From positions 8,060,001-8,124,000 of the forward strand of contig NZ_CP023689.1 in assembly GCF_008704715.1 (NCBI RefSeq): a stretch of DNA of 64,000 nucleotides, given 5' to 3'. The notes beneath the pieces are model-generated. The model searched no databases. It was given only the letters and a program-made list of their open reading frames with translations, and had not been told where the DNA came from. Source of the stretch: Streptomyces chartreusis. GTDB lineage: Bacteria; Actinomycetota; Actinomycetes; Streptomycetales; Streptomycetaceae. The position numbers and the translations under genes are program-made. Of this stretch, positions 56,613 to 64,000 are shown in pieces; the stretch's first letter is position 1, and every line of letters starts with the position of its first letter.

Positions 56613-57353
56613 TCAGTCGGCCGTCTTCCTGGCCAGGGCGTTGTTGTCGATCGAGTTGTGGACGCTGAAGCTCACCGCGTCCGAGCGGTAGCGGTCGTCC
56701 GACCACTCCACCGGGCGGCCCTCGCGGGTCGTCGTCACGCGTCGTACCCGCAGCAGCGGACTCGTGCGGCGGATGCCCAGCAACTCGGCGTCCTGGGCGC
56801 CCGCCGACACCGCGTCGATGACGTGCTCGCCGTAGGCGAAGACCAACCCCGTGTCCTCGTACAGGCGTTGGGTGACCGACGCGCAGTCGGGCTCTATGGA
56901 CTCGACGGCCGGCGAGATCCAGTCCGCGTAGACGGTGCGCTCCAGCAGGACCGGTTCGCCGTCCAGGCCGCGCATCCGCAGGACGTGCAACACCGGGGTG
57001 CCGGCGGACAGTTGGAGGCGTACCGCGTCCTCCTTCGTCGCCGGGTGGTACTCCTGCGAGACCACATGGCCGGTCGCCTCCCGGCCCATCGCGTTCGCCC
57101 ACTGGGCGAAGCTGCGCAGCTCCGCGAAGCTCTGGCTGCGGCGGCTGGCCAGGACCACCCGGCGGGCGCCCTGGCGCGAACCGATGAGGCCCTCGGCGGT
57201 CAGTGCCGCGACGGCCTGGCGGACCGTGCCGCGCGAGACGCCGTACCGGGCCGCGAGGTCCGTCTCGGCGGGCAGCAGCGAGCCGACCGTGTACTCCTCG
57301 CGGTCGATCGCCTGACGCAGTTCGTCGGCGATCTCCTCGTGTCGCGCCGTCAT
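56613..57353 (-). CDS. GntR family regulator, HutC subfamily
   Basis: 246 residues: winged helix at about 5-70 (IADELRQAIDREEYTVGSLLPAETDLAARYGVSRGTVRQAVAALTAEGLI) and a UTRA ligand domain (VLHVLRMRGLDGEPVLLERTVYADWISP to the end). ATG 57353 with GAGGGG upstream on the minus strand. It is divergent from the ABC importer, and the gap contains a palindrome of the HutC/DasR type, so it very likely represses the importer until a phosphate- or sugar-type ligand is present. Confidence 0.9.
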   Translation of the reverse strand: MTARHEEIADELRQAIDREEYTVGSLLPAETDLAARYGVSRGTVRQAVAALTAEGLIGSRQGARRVVLASRRSQSFAELRSFAQWANAMGREATGHVVSQEYHPATKEDAVRLQLSAGTPVLHVLRMRGLDGEPVLLERTVYADWISPAVESIEPDCASVTQRLYEDTGLVFAYGEHVIDAVSAGAQDAELLGIRRTSPLLRVRRVTTTREGRPVEWSDDRYRSDAVSFSVHNSIDNNALARKTAD

Positions 57354-57373
57354 GCTTCCCCTCTGAGTCCGTT

Positions 57374-57385
57374 GCTGTGCACAGC
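57374..57385. promoter_or_regulatory. Perfect 12-bp palindrome near the gntR-type start
   Basis: GCTGTGCACAGC, 20 nt upstream of the regulator's start codon. Possibly a second operator or chance. Confidence 0.25.
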
Positions 57386-57505
57386 GTGACCAGCGTAATC
57401 GAGATCGTCCAGCACTCCGTTTCTGAGGGGAGTGTGCACAAATTCAGGGCAGAGGCTTTCGCCAGTGTTTACGAACGTGTCACCATCGGCGGGCCTACTG
57501 GGGCC

Positions 57506-57523
57506 AACTTGTTCAGACAAGTT
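57506..57523. promoter_or_regulatory. GntR/HutC-type operator before the ABC importer
   Basis: AACTTGTTCAGACAAGTT has 7-bp perfect arms around a 4-bp centre, 57 nt before the lipoprotein start. It has the same architecture as known HutC-subfamily sites such as the DasR box ACTGGTCTAGACCAGT. Binding by the divergent regulator is inferred. Confidence 0.65.
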
Positions 57524-57579
57524 TGAGATCTTTCCTGGGCAAGATCCTCCTGCACCCTCGCGCGTCCCCTGGAGAAACC

Positions 57580-58752
57580 GTGTCCACGTCCCTGTCGAGT
57601 ACAGCCCTGCCGAGAAACGCCGCCCTCGGCGGTGCCCTCGCCGTCGTCGCCGCGCTCGCCCTGAGCGCCTGTGGCGCCGCCCCTGACAACGCGTCCACCG
57701 CCGCCGACGGCAAGAGCGCCGCCACCGCCACCTCCGCCGCCGACCTCGGCGGGATGGACAAGCTGGTCGCGGCGGCCAAGAAGGAGGGCACGCTGCACGC
57801 CATGGCGCTGCCCCGCGACTGGGCCAACTACGGTGCCCTCATCGACGGCTTCCAGAAGAAGTACGGCATCAAGATCGAGGTCGAGAACCCCGACGGGTCA
57901 AGCCAGGACGAGATCAACGCCGTGACCTCGCGCAAGGGGCAGGACCGCGCCCCCGACGTGCTCGACCTCGGCAGCTCCTTCGCGATCAGCGCCGCCCAGC
58001 AGGGGCTGCTCGCGCCGTACAAGGTCGAGGCCTTCGCCGACATCCCCGAGGGCCAGAAGGACACGCAGGCCCGTTGGTACAACGACTACGGCGGCTACAT
58101 CTCCATCGGCTGCGACGCGAAGCGGGTCAAGGAGTGCCCGAAGACCTTCGCCGACCTGCTAAAGCCGCAGTACAAGGGCCAGGTCGCCCTCAACGGCAAC
58201 CCCACCAAGTCCGGCTCCGCCTTCGGCGGCGTGTACGCGGCGGCGCTCGCGAGCGGCGGCTCCTTCGACGACATCCAGCCCGGCCTGGACTTCTTCGGCA
58301 AGCTGAAGAAGAACGGCAACTACACGCCCGTCGAGTCGACGCCGGCCACCGTCGAGAAGGGCGAGACGCCCATCAGCATCGACTGGGACTACCTCAACGC
58401 CGGCTACGCCGAGGAGTTCAAGTCCAAGGGCGTCGACTGGCAGGTGTCGGTGCCGAGCGACGGCAAGTTCTCGCAGTACTACTCCCAGGCCATCAACAAG
58501 GACGCCCCGCATCCCGCGGCCGCCCGCCTGTGGCAGGAGTACCTCTACAGCACCGAGGGCCAGAACCTGTGGCTCGAGGGCTTCGCCCGCCCGGTGCTGA
58601 TGCCCGCCATGGACAAGGCCGGCACCCTCGACAAGACGGCCGCGGCCAAGCTGCCCGAGGTCTCCGGGACGCCCGCCTTCCCGACCGAGGACCAGCAGAA
58701 CAAGGCCAAGACGGCTCTCGGTCAGGGCTGGGCGAAGGCCGTCTCCGGATGA
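57580..58752 (+). CDS. ABC importer substrate-binding lipoprotein
   Basis: 390 residues from GTG 57580 (GGAG 5 nt upstream). A signal peptide ends in a lipobox ALSAC with the lipidated cysteine at 31. The mature part is a periplasmic-binding-protein fold of the iron/aminoethylphosphonate type (LVAAAKKEGTLHAMALPRDWANYGALIDGFQKKYGIKIEV; SIDWDYLNAGY; LYSTEGQNLWLEGFARPV). Start of a four-gene transporter operon coupled by overlaps. The ligand is not known; the phosphoesterase downstream suggests a phosphate-bearing compound. Confidence 0.9.
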   Translation: MSTSLSSTALPRNAALGGALAVVAALALSACGAAPDNASTAADGKSAATATSAADLGGMDKLVAAAKKEGTLHAMALPRDWANYGALIDGFQKKYGIKIEVENPDGSSQDEINAVTSRKGQDRAPDVLDLGSSFAISAAQQGLLAPYKVEAFADIPEGQKDTQARWYNDYGGYISIGCDAKRVKECPKTFADLLKPQYKGQVALNGNPTKSGSAFGGVYAAALASGGSFDDIQPGLDFFGKLKKNGNYTPVESTPATVEKGETPISIDWDYLNAGYAEEFKSKGVDWQVSVPSDGKFSQYYSQAINKDAPHPAAARLWQEYLYSTEGQNLWLEGFARPVLMPAMDKAGTLDKTAAAKLPEVSGTPAFPTEDQQNKAKTALGQGWAKAVSG

Positions 58753-59648
58753 CGACCACCCCCACCCGGGTCGACACGGCGACCGCCGCTCCGCTGAAGC
58801 GGCGGCGCCGTGCCGTCGGCGGCTGGCTCGCCGTCCTCCCGCTCCTCGTCTTCACCGCACTGGCCTTCGGGCTCCCCGCCCTGGCCATGCTGAACGGCGC
58901 CTTCACCGTCAAGGACCCGGCCACCGGCGCGACCTCGTACACCGCCGACAACCTGACGAACTCGCTGCAGGGCGCCTACCTCACGGCCCTGCTCGGCAGC
59001 GTCAAGCTGTCCGCGGTCTCCGCCGCACTCGGCGCCCTCCTCGGGCTGCCGCTCGCCCAGGCCGTGGTGACCTCCCGCTTCCGCGCGCTGCGCGAGGCCG
59101 TGCTCACCGCGTCCGGGGTGCTCGCGAACTTCGGCGGCGTCCCGCTGGCCTTCGCCTTCGTCGCCACGCTCGGCAACGCCGGTGTGCTGACCCGGCACCT
59201 GGGCCTGAGCGACAAGGGCTGGGACCTGTACAGCTTCTGGGGCCTGGTCCTGGTCTACCTGTACTTCCTGATCCCGCTGATGGTCCTCACCATCACCCCC
59301 GCCCTGGAGGGCCTGCGCTCACAGTGGCGCGAGGCGGCGCAGAACAACGGCGCGACGACCGCGCAGTACTGGCGGCACGTGGCCCTGCCCGTACTGCTGC
59401 CCACGCTCCTCGGCGGCTTCGTCCTGCTCTTCGGCAGCGCCTTCGCCGCGTACGCCACGGCCGCCGCCATGGTGGGCAGCTCGATCCCGCTGGTCACCCT
59501 CCAGATCGCCGACGCGCTCTCCGGGAACGTCCTGGTCGGGCAGGAGAACGTGGCGCTCGCCCTCAGCCTCGACATGGTCCTGGTCGCCGGCCTGGTGATG
59601 GCCGTGTATCTGCCCCTGCAACGACGGAGCGCCCGATGGCTCGCCTGA
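58749..59648 (+). CDS. ABC importer permease 1
   Basis: 299 residues with six predicted membrane helices and the cytoplasmic EAA loop (LEGLRSQWREAAQNNGATTAQYWRHVALPVLLPTL). ATG 58749 overlaps the lipoprotein stop as ATGA. A much longer frame reaching to 58074 runs inside the lipoprotein gene and is rejected. Confidence 0.9.
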   Translation: MTTTPTRVDTATAAPLKRRRRAVGGWLAVLPLLVFTALAFGLPALAMLNGAFTVKDPATGATSYTADNLTNSLQGAYLTALLGSVKLSAVSAALGALLGLPLAQAVVTSRFRALREAVLTASGVLANFGGVPLAFAFVATLGNAGVLTRHLGLSDKGWDLYSFWGLVLVYLYFLIPLMVLTITPALEGLRSQWREAAQNNGATTAQYWRHVALPVLLPTLLGGFVLLFGSAFAAYATAAAMVGSSIPLVTLQIADALSGNVLVGQENVALALSLDMVLVAGLVMAVYLPLQRRSARWLA

Positions 59649-60448
59649 ACCTGTGGCGGTGGGGCGTGCTCGGCCTCGCCGGCCTGTACTTCCTGGTGCC
59701 GCTGGCCGCGTCCGTCGTCTTCACCGTCGACGTGCCCGGGCAGGGCATCACCTTCGACGCCTACGGACAGATCTTCTCCACCGAGGGCTTCGTCTCCAGC
59801 CTGCTGCTCTCGCTGGAGCTGGCCCTCGCCACCATCGTCGTCGTCCTGCTGCTGATGGTGCCCGCCATGGTCGCCCTGCGGCTCGGCGCGCCCCGGCTGC
59901 GGCCGGTCGTCGAGGTGGTGTGCTCGCTGCCGCTGGTCGTGCCGCCGATCGCGTTCGTCGCCGGCATCGGGACGGTGCTGAAGTGGGGGCCCGAGCACCT
60001 GTCGCGCACGCCGCTGTTCCAGACGTTCGTCGCGATCCAGAACCCGGACTTCCCCGTGGTGCTGGTGCTGGCCTACGTCGTGATGGCGCTGCCGTTCGTG
60101 TACCGGGCCCTGGACGCCGGACTGCGCGCCATCGACGTACGCACCCTCGTGGAGGCCGCCCGCAGCTGCGGTGCCGGCTGGCCGCAGGCGCTGGTCCGGG
60201 CCGTGCTGCCCAACCTCCGCGGCGCCCTGCTCAACGCCTCCTTCCTCACCCTCGCCCTCGTGCTCGGCGAGTTCACGGTCGCGCAGCTGCTGGGCTTCCA
60301 GCCCTTCGCAGTGTGGATCGTGAACGTCAGCGGCTCGCAGGCCCAGCTGTCGGTCGCCGTGTCCGTGCTGAGCCTGCTCGTGACCTGGGTGCTCCTTCTC
60401 GTGATGGCCGGCTTCGGCGGCCGTACCCGTTCCGACTCCCGGGGATGA
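59636..60448 (+). CDS. ABC importer permease 2
   Basis: 270 residues, six helices, EAA loop at VRTLVEAARSCGAGWPQALVRAVLPNLRGALL. ATG 59636 lies 13 bases before the end of permease 1. It pairs with permease 1 as a heterodimeric channel. Confidence 0.9.
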   Translation: MARLNLWRWGVLGLAGLYFLVPLAASVVFTVDVPGQGITFDAYGQIFSTEGFVSSLLLSLELALATIVVVLLLMVPAMVALRLGAPRLRPVVEVVCSLPLVVPPIAFVAGIGTVLKWGPEHLSRTPLFQTFVAIQNPDFPVVLVLAYVVMALPFVYRALDAGLRAIDVRTLVEAARSCGAGWPQALVRAVLPNLRGALLNASFLTLALVLGEFTVAQLLGFQPFAVWIVNVSGSQAQLSVAVSVLSLLVTWVLLLVMAGFGGRTRSDSRG

Positions 60449-61530
60449 TCATGACCGTGCTCGAAAAGACAGCCGAAGCGACGGCCGTGCAGGCCGCCAC
60501 CGTCGAATTCCGCGGCCTGCGCCGGGAGTTCGGGTCCACCGTCGCCCTCGACGGACTCGACCTGACCGTCCAGCCGGGCGAACTTCTCGCCCTGCTCGGC
60601 CCGTCCGGCTGCGGCAAGACCACCGCCCTGCGCATGCTCGCCGGCTTCGAACACCCCGACTCCGGGCAGGTGCTGGTGGACGGCGAGGACGTCACCGCCA
60701 TCCCCGCGCACCGCCGGGACGCCGGCATGGTCTTCCAGTCGTACAGCCTCTTCCCGCATCTGAGCGCCCTCGACAACGTGGCCTTCGGGCTGCGCATGCG
60801 CAAGGTGCGCACCGCCGAACGGCGGGCCCGCGCGGCCGAGTTGCTGGAGCTGGTCGGCCTCGCCGACAAGGGCGAGCGCTACCCGCACGAGCTCTCCGGC
60901 GGCCAGCAGCAGCGCATCGCCCTGGCCCGGGCGCTCGCCCTGCGCCCGCGCGTCCTGCTCCTCGACGAGCCGCTCTCCGCGCTGGACGCCAAGGTGCGCC
61001 TGACGCTGCGCGAGGAGATCCGGCGGCTCCAGCGGGAGCTCGGCATCACCACCCTGTTCGTCACCCACGACCAGGAGGAGGCCCTGTCCATGGCCGACCG
61101 GGTCGCGGTCATGCGCTCCGGCCGGCTCGAACAGTGCGCCGAGCCCGCCGAGTTGTACGGCCGGCCCGCCACCGCCTTCGTCGCCGAGTTCGTCGGCACC
61201 ATGAGCCGGATCCCGGGCACGCTCGTCGACGGCGATGTCGAGGTGCTGGGCCGGCGGCTGCCCGTCGACGGCGACGCACCCCAGGTGTCCGAGGTCGACG
61301 TGCTGGTGCGGCCGGAGGCCGTGACCGTGCGCGCCGACGACGCCTCCGACGCGCGCGTGGTCGCCACCGCGTTCCTCGGCGCCACCACCCGGCTGACCGT
61401 ACGGCTCGCCGACGGCACCGAGGTGAAGGCCGACCTGCCCGCCCACGAGACGGCCGCGCTCGGCGCGGGCGCCGCGGTGAGCGTGTCGCTGCCCGAGCGG
61501 CCCGTACTGGTGGCCGAACGCAGCCGCTGA
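60445..61530 (+). CDS. ABC importer ATPase
   Basis: 361 residues. Walker A GPSGCGKTT (52-60), Q-loop VFQSYSLFPH, signature LSGGQQQRIALARAL, Walker B VLLLDEPLSALD, and switch His in LFVTHDQEEA. A C-terminal TOBE-like domain (from about 265) is typical of importers of the spermidine/iron/phosphonate class. ATGA overlap with permease 2; ATG 60451 is an alternative start. Confidence 0.93.
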   Translation: MIMTVLEKTAEATAVQAATVEFRGLRREFGSTVALDGLDLTVQPGELLALLGPSGCGKTTALRMLAGFEHPDSGQVLVDGEDVTAIPAHRRDAGMVFQSYSLFPHLSALDNVAFGLRMRKVRTAERRARAAELLELVGLADKGERYPHELSGGQQQRIALARALALRPRVLLLDEPLSALDAKVRLTLREEIRRLQRELGITTLFVTHDQEEALSMADRVAVMRSGRLEQCAEPAELYGRPATAFVAEFVGTMSRIPGTLVDGDVEVLGRRLPVDGDAPQVSEVDVLVRPEAVTVRADDASDARVVATAFLGATTRLTVRLADGTEVKADLPAHETAALGAGAAVSVSLPERPVLVAERSR

Positions 61531-61573
61531 CCCCGTACGACCCACCTGCCCCCCACGCAAGAAAGAGACAACC

Positions 61574-63037
61574 GTGACTCGACTCCCCCTCCAGGCCGTC
61601 CTGTTCGACATGGACGGCACGCTCGTCGACACCGAGCGACTGTGGTGGGAGGCGGTGGAGCAGGTCGCCGGCCGGGCCCTGACCGAGGCGGACGAGGCGG
61701 AGGTGCTCGGCCGGCCCGTCGAGCACACCGCCGACTGGCTGGCCGCGGCCACCGGCGCGCCGGCCGCCGATCTCGCCGACGCGCTGCACCGCGAGTTCGC
61801 CGACCGGGTCCGCGCCGGCATCGTCCCGCGCCCCGGCGCCCTCGACCTGCTCGACGCGCTCGCCCGCGACGGCGTCCCCACAGCCCTGGTCACGGCCTCG
61901 CCCCGGGCCGTCGCCGACACCGTCCTCGAAGCCCTCGGCGCGAGCCGCTTCGCGGTCTCCGTCACCGCCGACGACACCGACCGCACCAAGCCCGCCCCCG
62001 ACCCCTACCTCGCCGCCTGCCGCGCCCTCGGCGTCGACCCGGCGGCCTGCGTCGCCGTCGAGGACACCCGCACCGGCGTCAGCTCCGCCGAGGCGGCCGG
62101 CTGCACTGTGCTCGCGGTGCCCTCGCTCGCCCCGATCGAGCCGGCCCCCGGCCGCACCGTCCTGCCCAGCCTGGAGGGCGTCACCACGGAGCGGCTGCGC
62201 ACCCTGCCGACCGCCGCCGCGCCCTCGCACGAGCTGCGCGTGATGAGCTGGAACCTCTGGCACGGCGGCACCAAGGTCCACGACCACCTCGCCAAGCAGC
62301 TCAAGGTCATCGCCGAGACCGGCGTCGACGTGGTCGGCCTCCAGGAGACCGACGGCACCGCGGCCGAGGACCTCGCCGACGCCCTCGGCTGGTACCACCA
62401 CCGGGCCGGCGAGAACCTCGGCGTCATCAGCCGCCACCCGATCACGGCCCGATTCGGCGACCCGGCCGTCGGCTTCTACGGCGCGGCCGGCGTCCGCGTC
62501 AGGGCGGGCGAGCGGGAGGTCGACATCTGGACGGCCCACCTCGACTACACGCCCTACGGCCCCTACGAGTCCGCCTTCGACGGGCTCCCGGCCGCCGAGC
62601 TCGTCGCCCACGAGCAGGTCCGGCTCGCACAGATGCGGGACGCCCTGCACCGGATCGAGGAGGCCGCCGCTCCCGGCGTGCCCGTCGTCCTCGTCGGCGA
62701 CTTCAACAGCCCCTCCCACCTGGACAGCCCGGACGTCGAGTGGCCGGTGACGAAGGCGGCCGAGGCGGCGGGCCTGCGCGACTCCTACCGTGAGGCCCAC
62801 CCGGACCCGGCCGCCCAGCCCGGCCACACCTGGTCGCCGATCCACGCCCTGCACGAGGACGGCAGCGGCCGCCCGGAGCCGCAGGACCGGATCGACTTCG
62901 TGCTGCACCGGGGCCTGCGCGTGCTGCACTCCCAGACCTGTGTCAGCGGCACACCGCGCCCCTGGCCGGACGTGGAGCACAACGAGTGGCCCTCCGACCA
63001 CGCCGCCGTGATCACCACATTCTCCCTGCGCGAGTGA
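61574..63037 (+). CDS. Fused HAD phosphatase and endonuclease/exonuclease/phosphatase protein
   Basis: 487 residues in two enzymes. HAD domain (about 1-215): nucleophile D12 in FDMDGT, T108 in LVTASP, K139 in TKPAPDPY, acidic pair in VEDTRTG, plus a cap, of the beta-phosphoglucomutase-like subgroup. EEP domain (about 220-487): N227 in SWNLWHGG, E258 in LQETD, H322 in AHLDY, D376/N378 in VGDFNS, D475/H476 in SDHAA, so a metal-dependent phosphodiesterase or phosphatase site is intact. GTG start, no signal peptide, so cytoplasmic. It lies 43 nt after the ATPase and is probably co-transcribed; it should process the imported compound. Confidence 0.88.
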   Translation: MTRLPLQAVLFDMDGTLVDTERLWWEAVEQVAGRALTEADEAEVLGRPVEHTADWLAAATGAPAADLADALHREFADRVRAGIVPRPGALDLLDALARDGVPTALVTASPRAVADTVLEALGASRFAVSVTADDTDRTKPAPDPYLAACRALGVDPAACVAVEDTRTGVSSAEAAGCTVLAVPSLAPIEPAPGRTVLPSLEGVTTERLRTLPTAAAPSHELRVMSWNLWHGGTKVHDHLAKQLKVIAETGVDVVGLQETDGTAAEDLADALGWYHHRAGENLGVISRHPITARFGDPAVGFYGAAGVRVRAGEREVDIWTAHLDYTPYGPYESAFDGLPAAELVAHEQVRLAQMRDALHRIEEAAAPGVPVVLVGDFNSPSHLDSPDVEWPVTKAAEAAGLRDSYREAHPDPAAQPGHTWSPIHALHEDGSGRPEPQDRIDFVLHRGLRVLHSQTCVSGTPRPWPDVEHNEWPSDHAAVITTFSLRE

Positions 63038-63049
63038 GCCGGACCGGCC

Positions 63050-63134
63050 TACCATCGGTGCCATGACCTGGCGACATTGATCCACCAGCCGTGCCTCCCG
63101 AGGGCCGCCTCGGACGCCGTACCCCCGGTGTCCG
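63050..63134 (+). promoter_or_regulatory. Possible leaderless short ORF and hairpin before the MFS gene
   Basis: TACCAT (63050-63055) fits a -10 box whose start would fall at or next to ATG 63063, which opens ATG ACC TGG CGA CAT TGA (MTWRH, 63063-63080). A stem CGGACGCC (63111-63118) / GGTGTCCG (63127-63134, one G-U) follows, 23 nt before the MFS start. It may be an attenuator; this is inferred. Confidence 0.4.
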
Positions 63135-63157
63135 AAACGTCCCTGCGGGAAGGCCTC

Positions 63158-64000
63158 ATGACACTCTCACCTGCGCGTGTGCCCGCCACCGGTGTCCGGC
63201 GGCTGACGGCCACGCTGTACGGCTACTCGTTCCTCGACGACTTCGTCCTGCTCTACCCGGTGTACGCGCTGCTGTTCGCCGACACCGGCATGTCGCTCTG
63301 GCAGATCTCCTCCCTGTTCGCCCTGTGGTCGATCACCGGTGTGCTGCTGGAGGTGCCCTCCGGTGCCTGGGCCGACGCCGTGTCGCGGCGCCGGCTGTTG
63401 TGGATCGGCCCGCTGCTCACCGCCGCCGGCTTCGCGCTGTGGGTGGCCGTCCCGTCGTACTGGGCCTTCGCGGCCGGCTTCGTCCTGTGGGGCGCCGGCG
63501 GGGCGCTCGGCTCCGGTGCCCTGGAGGCGCTGGTCTACGACGAACTGCACCGGCTGGGCGCGGCCGACCGGTACGCCGGTGTCATGGGCCGGTCCCGGGC
63601 CGCACGGCTGCTGGGCACCGTGTCCTCCATCGGCCTCGCCGGGCCCGTCTTCGCCCGCGGAGGCTACGCGGCGGTGGGTGCCGCCAGCTTCGTCGCCTGT
63701 GTGCTGACCGCCGCCGTCGCGACCCGCTTCCCCGAGCACCGGGTGCGGGTCGGGACCGACGACGACGGCTGGGCGAAGACCCTGCGGACCGGACTCGCCG
63801 AGGTCCGCGGCGATCGTGCGGTGCGCGGCGCCCTGCTGCTGGTCCCCGCCGTCGCCGCGGTGTGGGGCGCCCTCGACGAGTACACCCCGCTGCTGGTCCG
63901 CGACATCGGCGTCGCCGAGGCGACCGTGCCCTACCTGATCATGCTGATCTGGGCCGGTGTCACCCTCGGCAGCCTCCTGACCGGACCGGCCGAACGCCTC
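63158..64000 (+). CDS. Major facilitator superfamily transporter (partial, runs off the window)
   Basis: At least 281 residues, open to the last base. About eight membrane helices are visible, and the loop between helices 2 and 3 reads GAWADAVSRRRLL, the MFS motif A region. ATG 63158 with GGAAGG 5 nt upstream. It looks like a drug or metabolite exporter; the substrate is unknown. It may belong with the upstream operon or have its own leader. Confidence 0.85.
   Translation, partial: MTLSPARVPATGVRRLTATLYGYSFLDDFVLLYPVYALLFADTGMSLWQISSLFALWSITGVLLEVPSGAWADAVSRRRLLWIGPLLTAAGFALWVAVPSYWAFAAGFVLWGAGGALGSGALEALVYDELHRLGAADRYAGVMGRSRAARLLGTVSSIGLAGPVFARGGYAAVGAASFVACVLTAAVATRFPEHRVRVGTDDDGWAKTLRTGLAEVRGDRAVRGALLLVPAVAAVWGALDEYTPLLVRDIGVAEATVPYLIMLIWAGVTLGSLLTGPAERL

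Noticed and set aside
58074..58748. N-terminal extension of ABC permease 1
   Set aside because: It runs out of frame through the lipoprotein gene; the ATGA overlap and membrane topology set the start at 58749.

Overview
This is a 64 kb stretch of a high-GC actinobacterial chromosome, almost certainly a Streptomyces. It carries the developmental regulator BldD with an intact c-di-GMP motif, the streptomycete nucleoid protein sIHF, frequent GTG/TTG starts, very GC-rich third codon positions and a familiar Streptomyces core order: relA - ppi - hisS - rarA - rpsD - alaS - ruvX - mltG - aro genes - efp - nusB - bldD - pyr operon - sIHF - gmk - rpoZ - coaBC - metK - priA - fmt - rsmB - rpe - guaB1.

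Layout. 0.3-10.5 kb: stringent response (relA), a DUF349 protein, membrane-anchored cyclophilin, metallo-beta-lactamase hydrolase coupled to hisS, a VKOR-type thiol oxidoreductase, the clamp-loader-like ATPase RarA and ribosomal protein S4 behind a structured leader. 10.5-18.6 kb: a STAND-type ATPase on the minus strand, then DUF948, a small conserved protein, alaS, ruvX and mltG in a tightly coupled run. 18.6-26.2 kb: aroE, aroC, aroK and aroB (chorismate), a P-loop protein with an HQG-repeat tail, an M24 peptidase-like protein with altered metal ligands, efp and nusB. 26.4-37.1 kb: bldD on the minus strand, divergent from the nearly complete UMP operon pyrR-pyrB-pyrC-(PH-like membrane protein)-carA-carB-pyrD-pyrF, which has a PyrR-type hairpin over the pyrR ribosome binding site. 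37.4-41.6 kb: sIHF, gmk, rpoZ, coaBC, metK. 41.6-47.6 kb: a stretch with class-II tRNA-like fragments, degenerate priA, a 31-bp tandem repeat, a small HTH protein, fmt and rsmB. 47.6-56.1 kb: an MMPL transporter, rpe, a SorC-type regulator, an orphan barstar-like protein, guaB1, and an amino-acid permease with an Lrp-type regulator. 56.1-64 kb: an SRPBCC-like protein, a HutC-type GntR regulator, and a divergent operon of ABC importer (lipoprotein, two permeases, ATPase) plus a fused HAD phosphatase/endonuclease-exonuclease-phosphatase enzyme, then an MFS transporter cut by the window end.

Most of the window is housekeeping and conserved. The best candidate for an undescribed system is the 56.6-63.0 kb unit: a GntR regulator with a clear palindromic operator controlling an importer and a two-domain phosphoesterase, which looks like uptake and stepwise dephosphorylation of a phosphodiester or phosphoester nutrient. 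Other loci worth a look are the tRNA-like fragments and 31-bp tandem repeat flanking priA, the apparent leaderless five-codon ORF before the MFS gene, and a 20-nt inverted element present four times.
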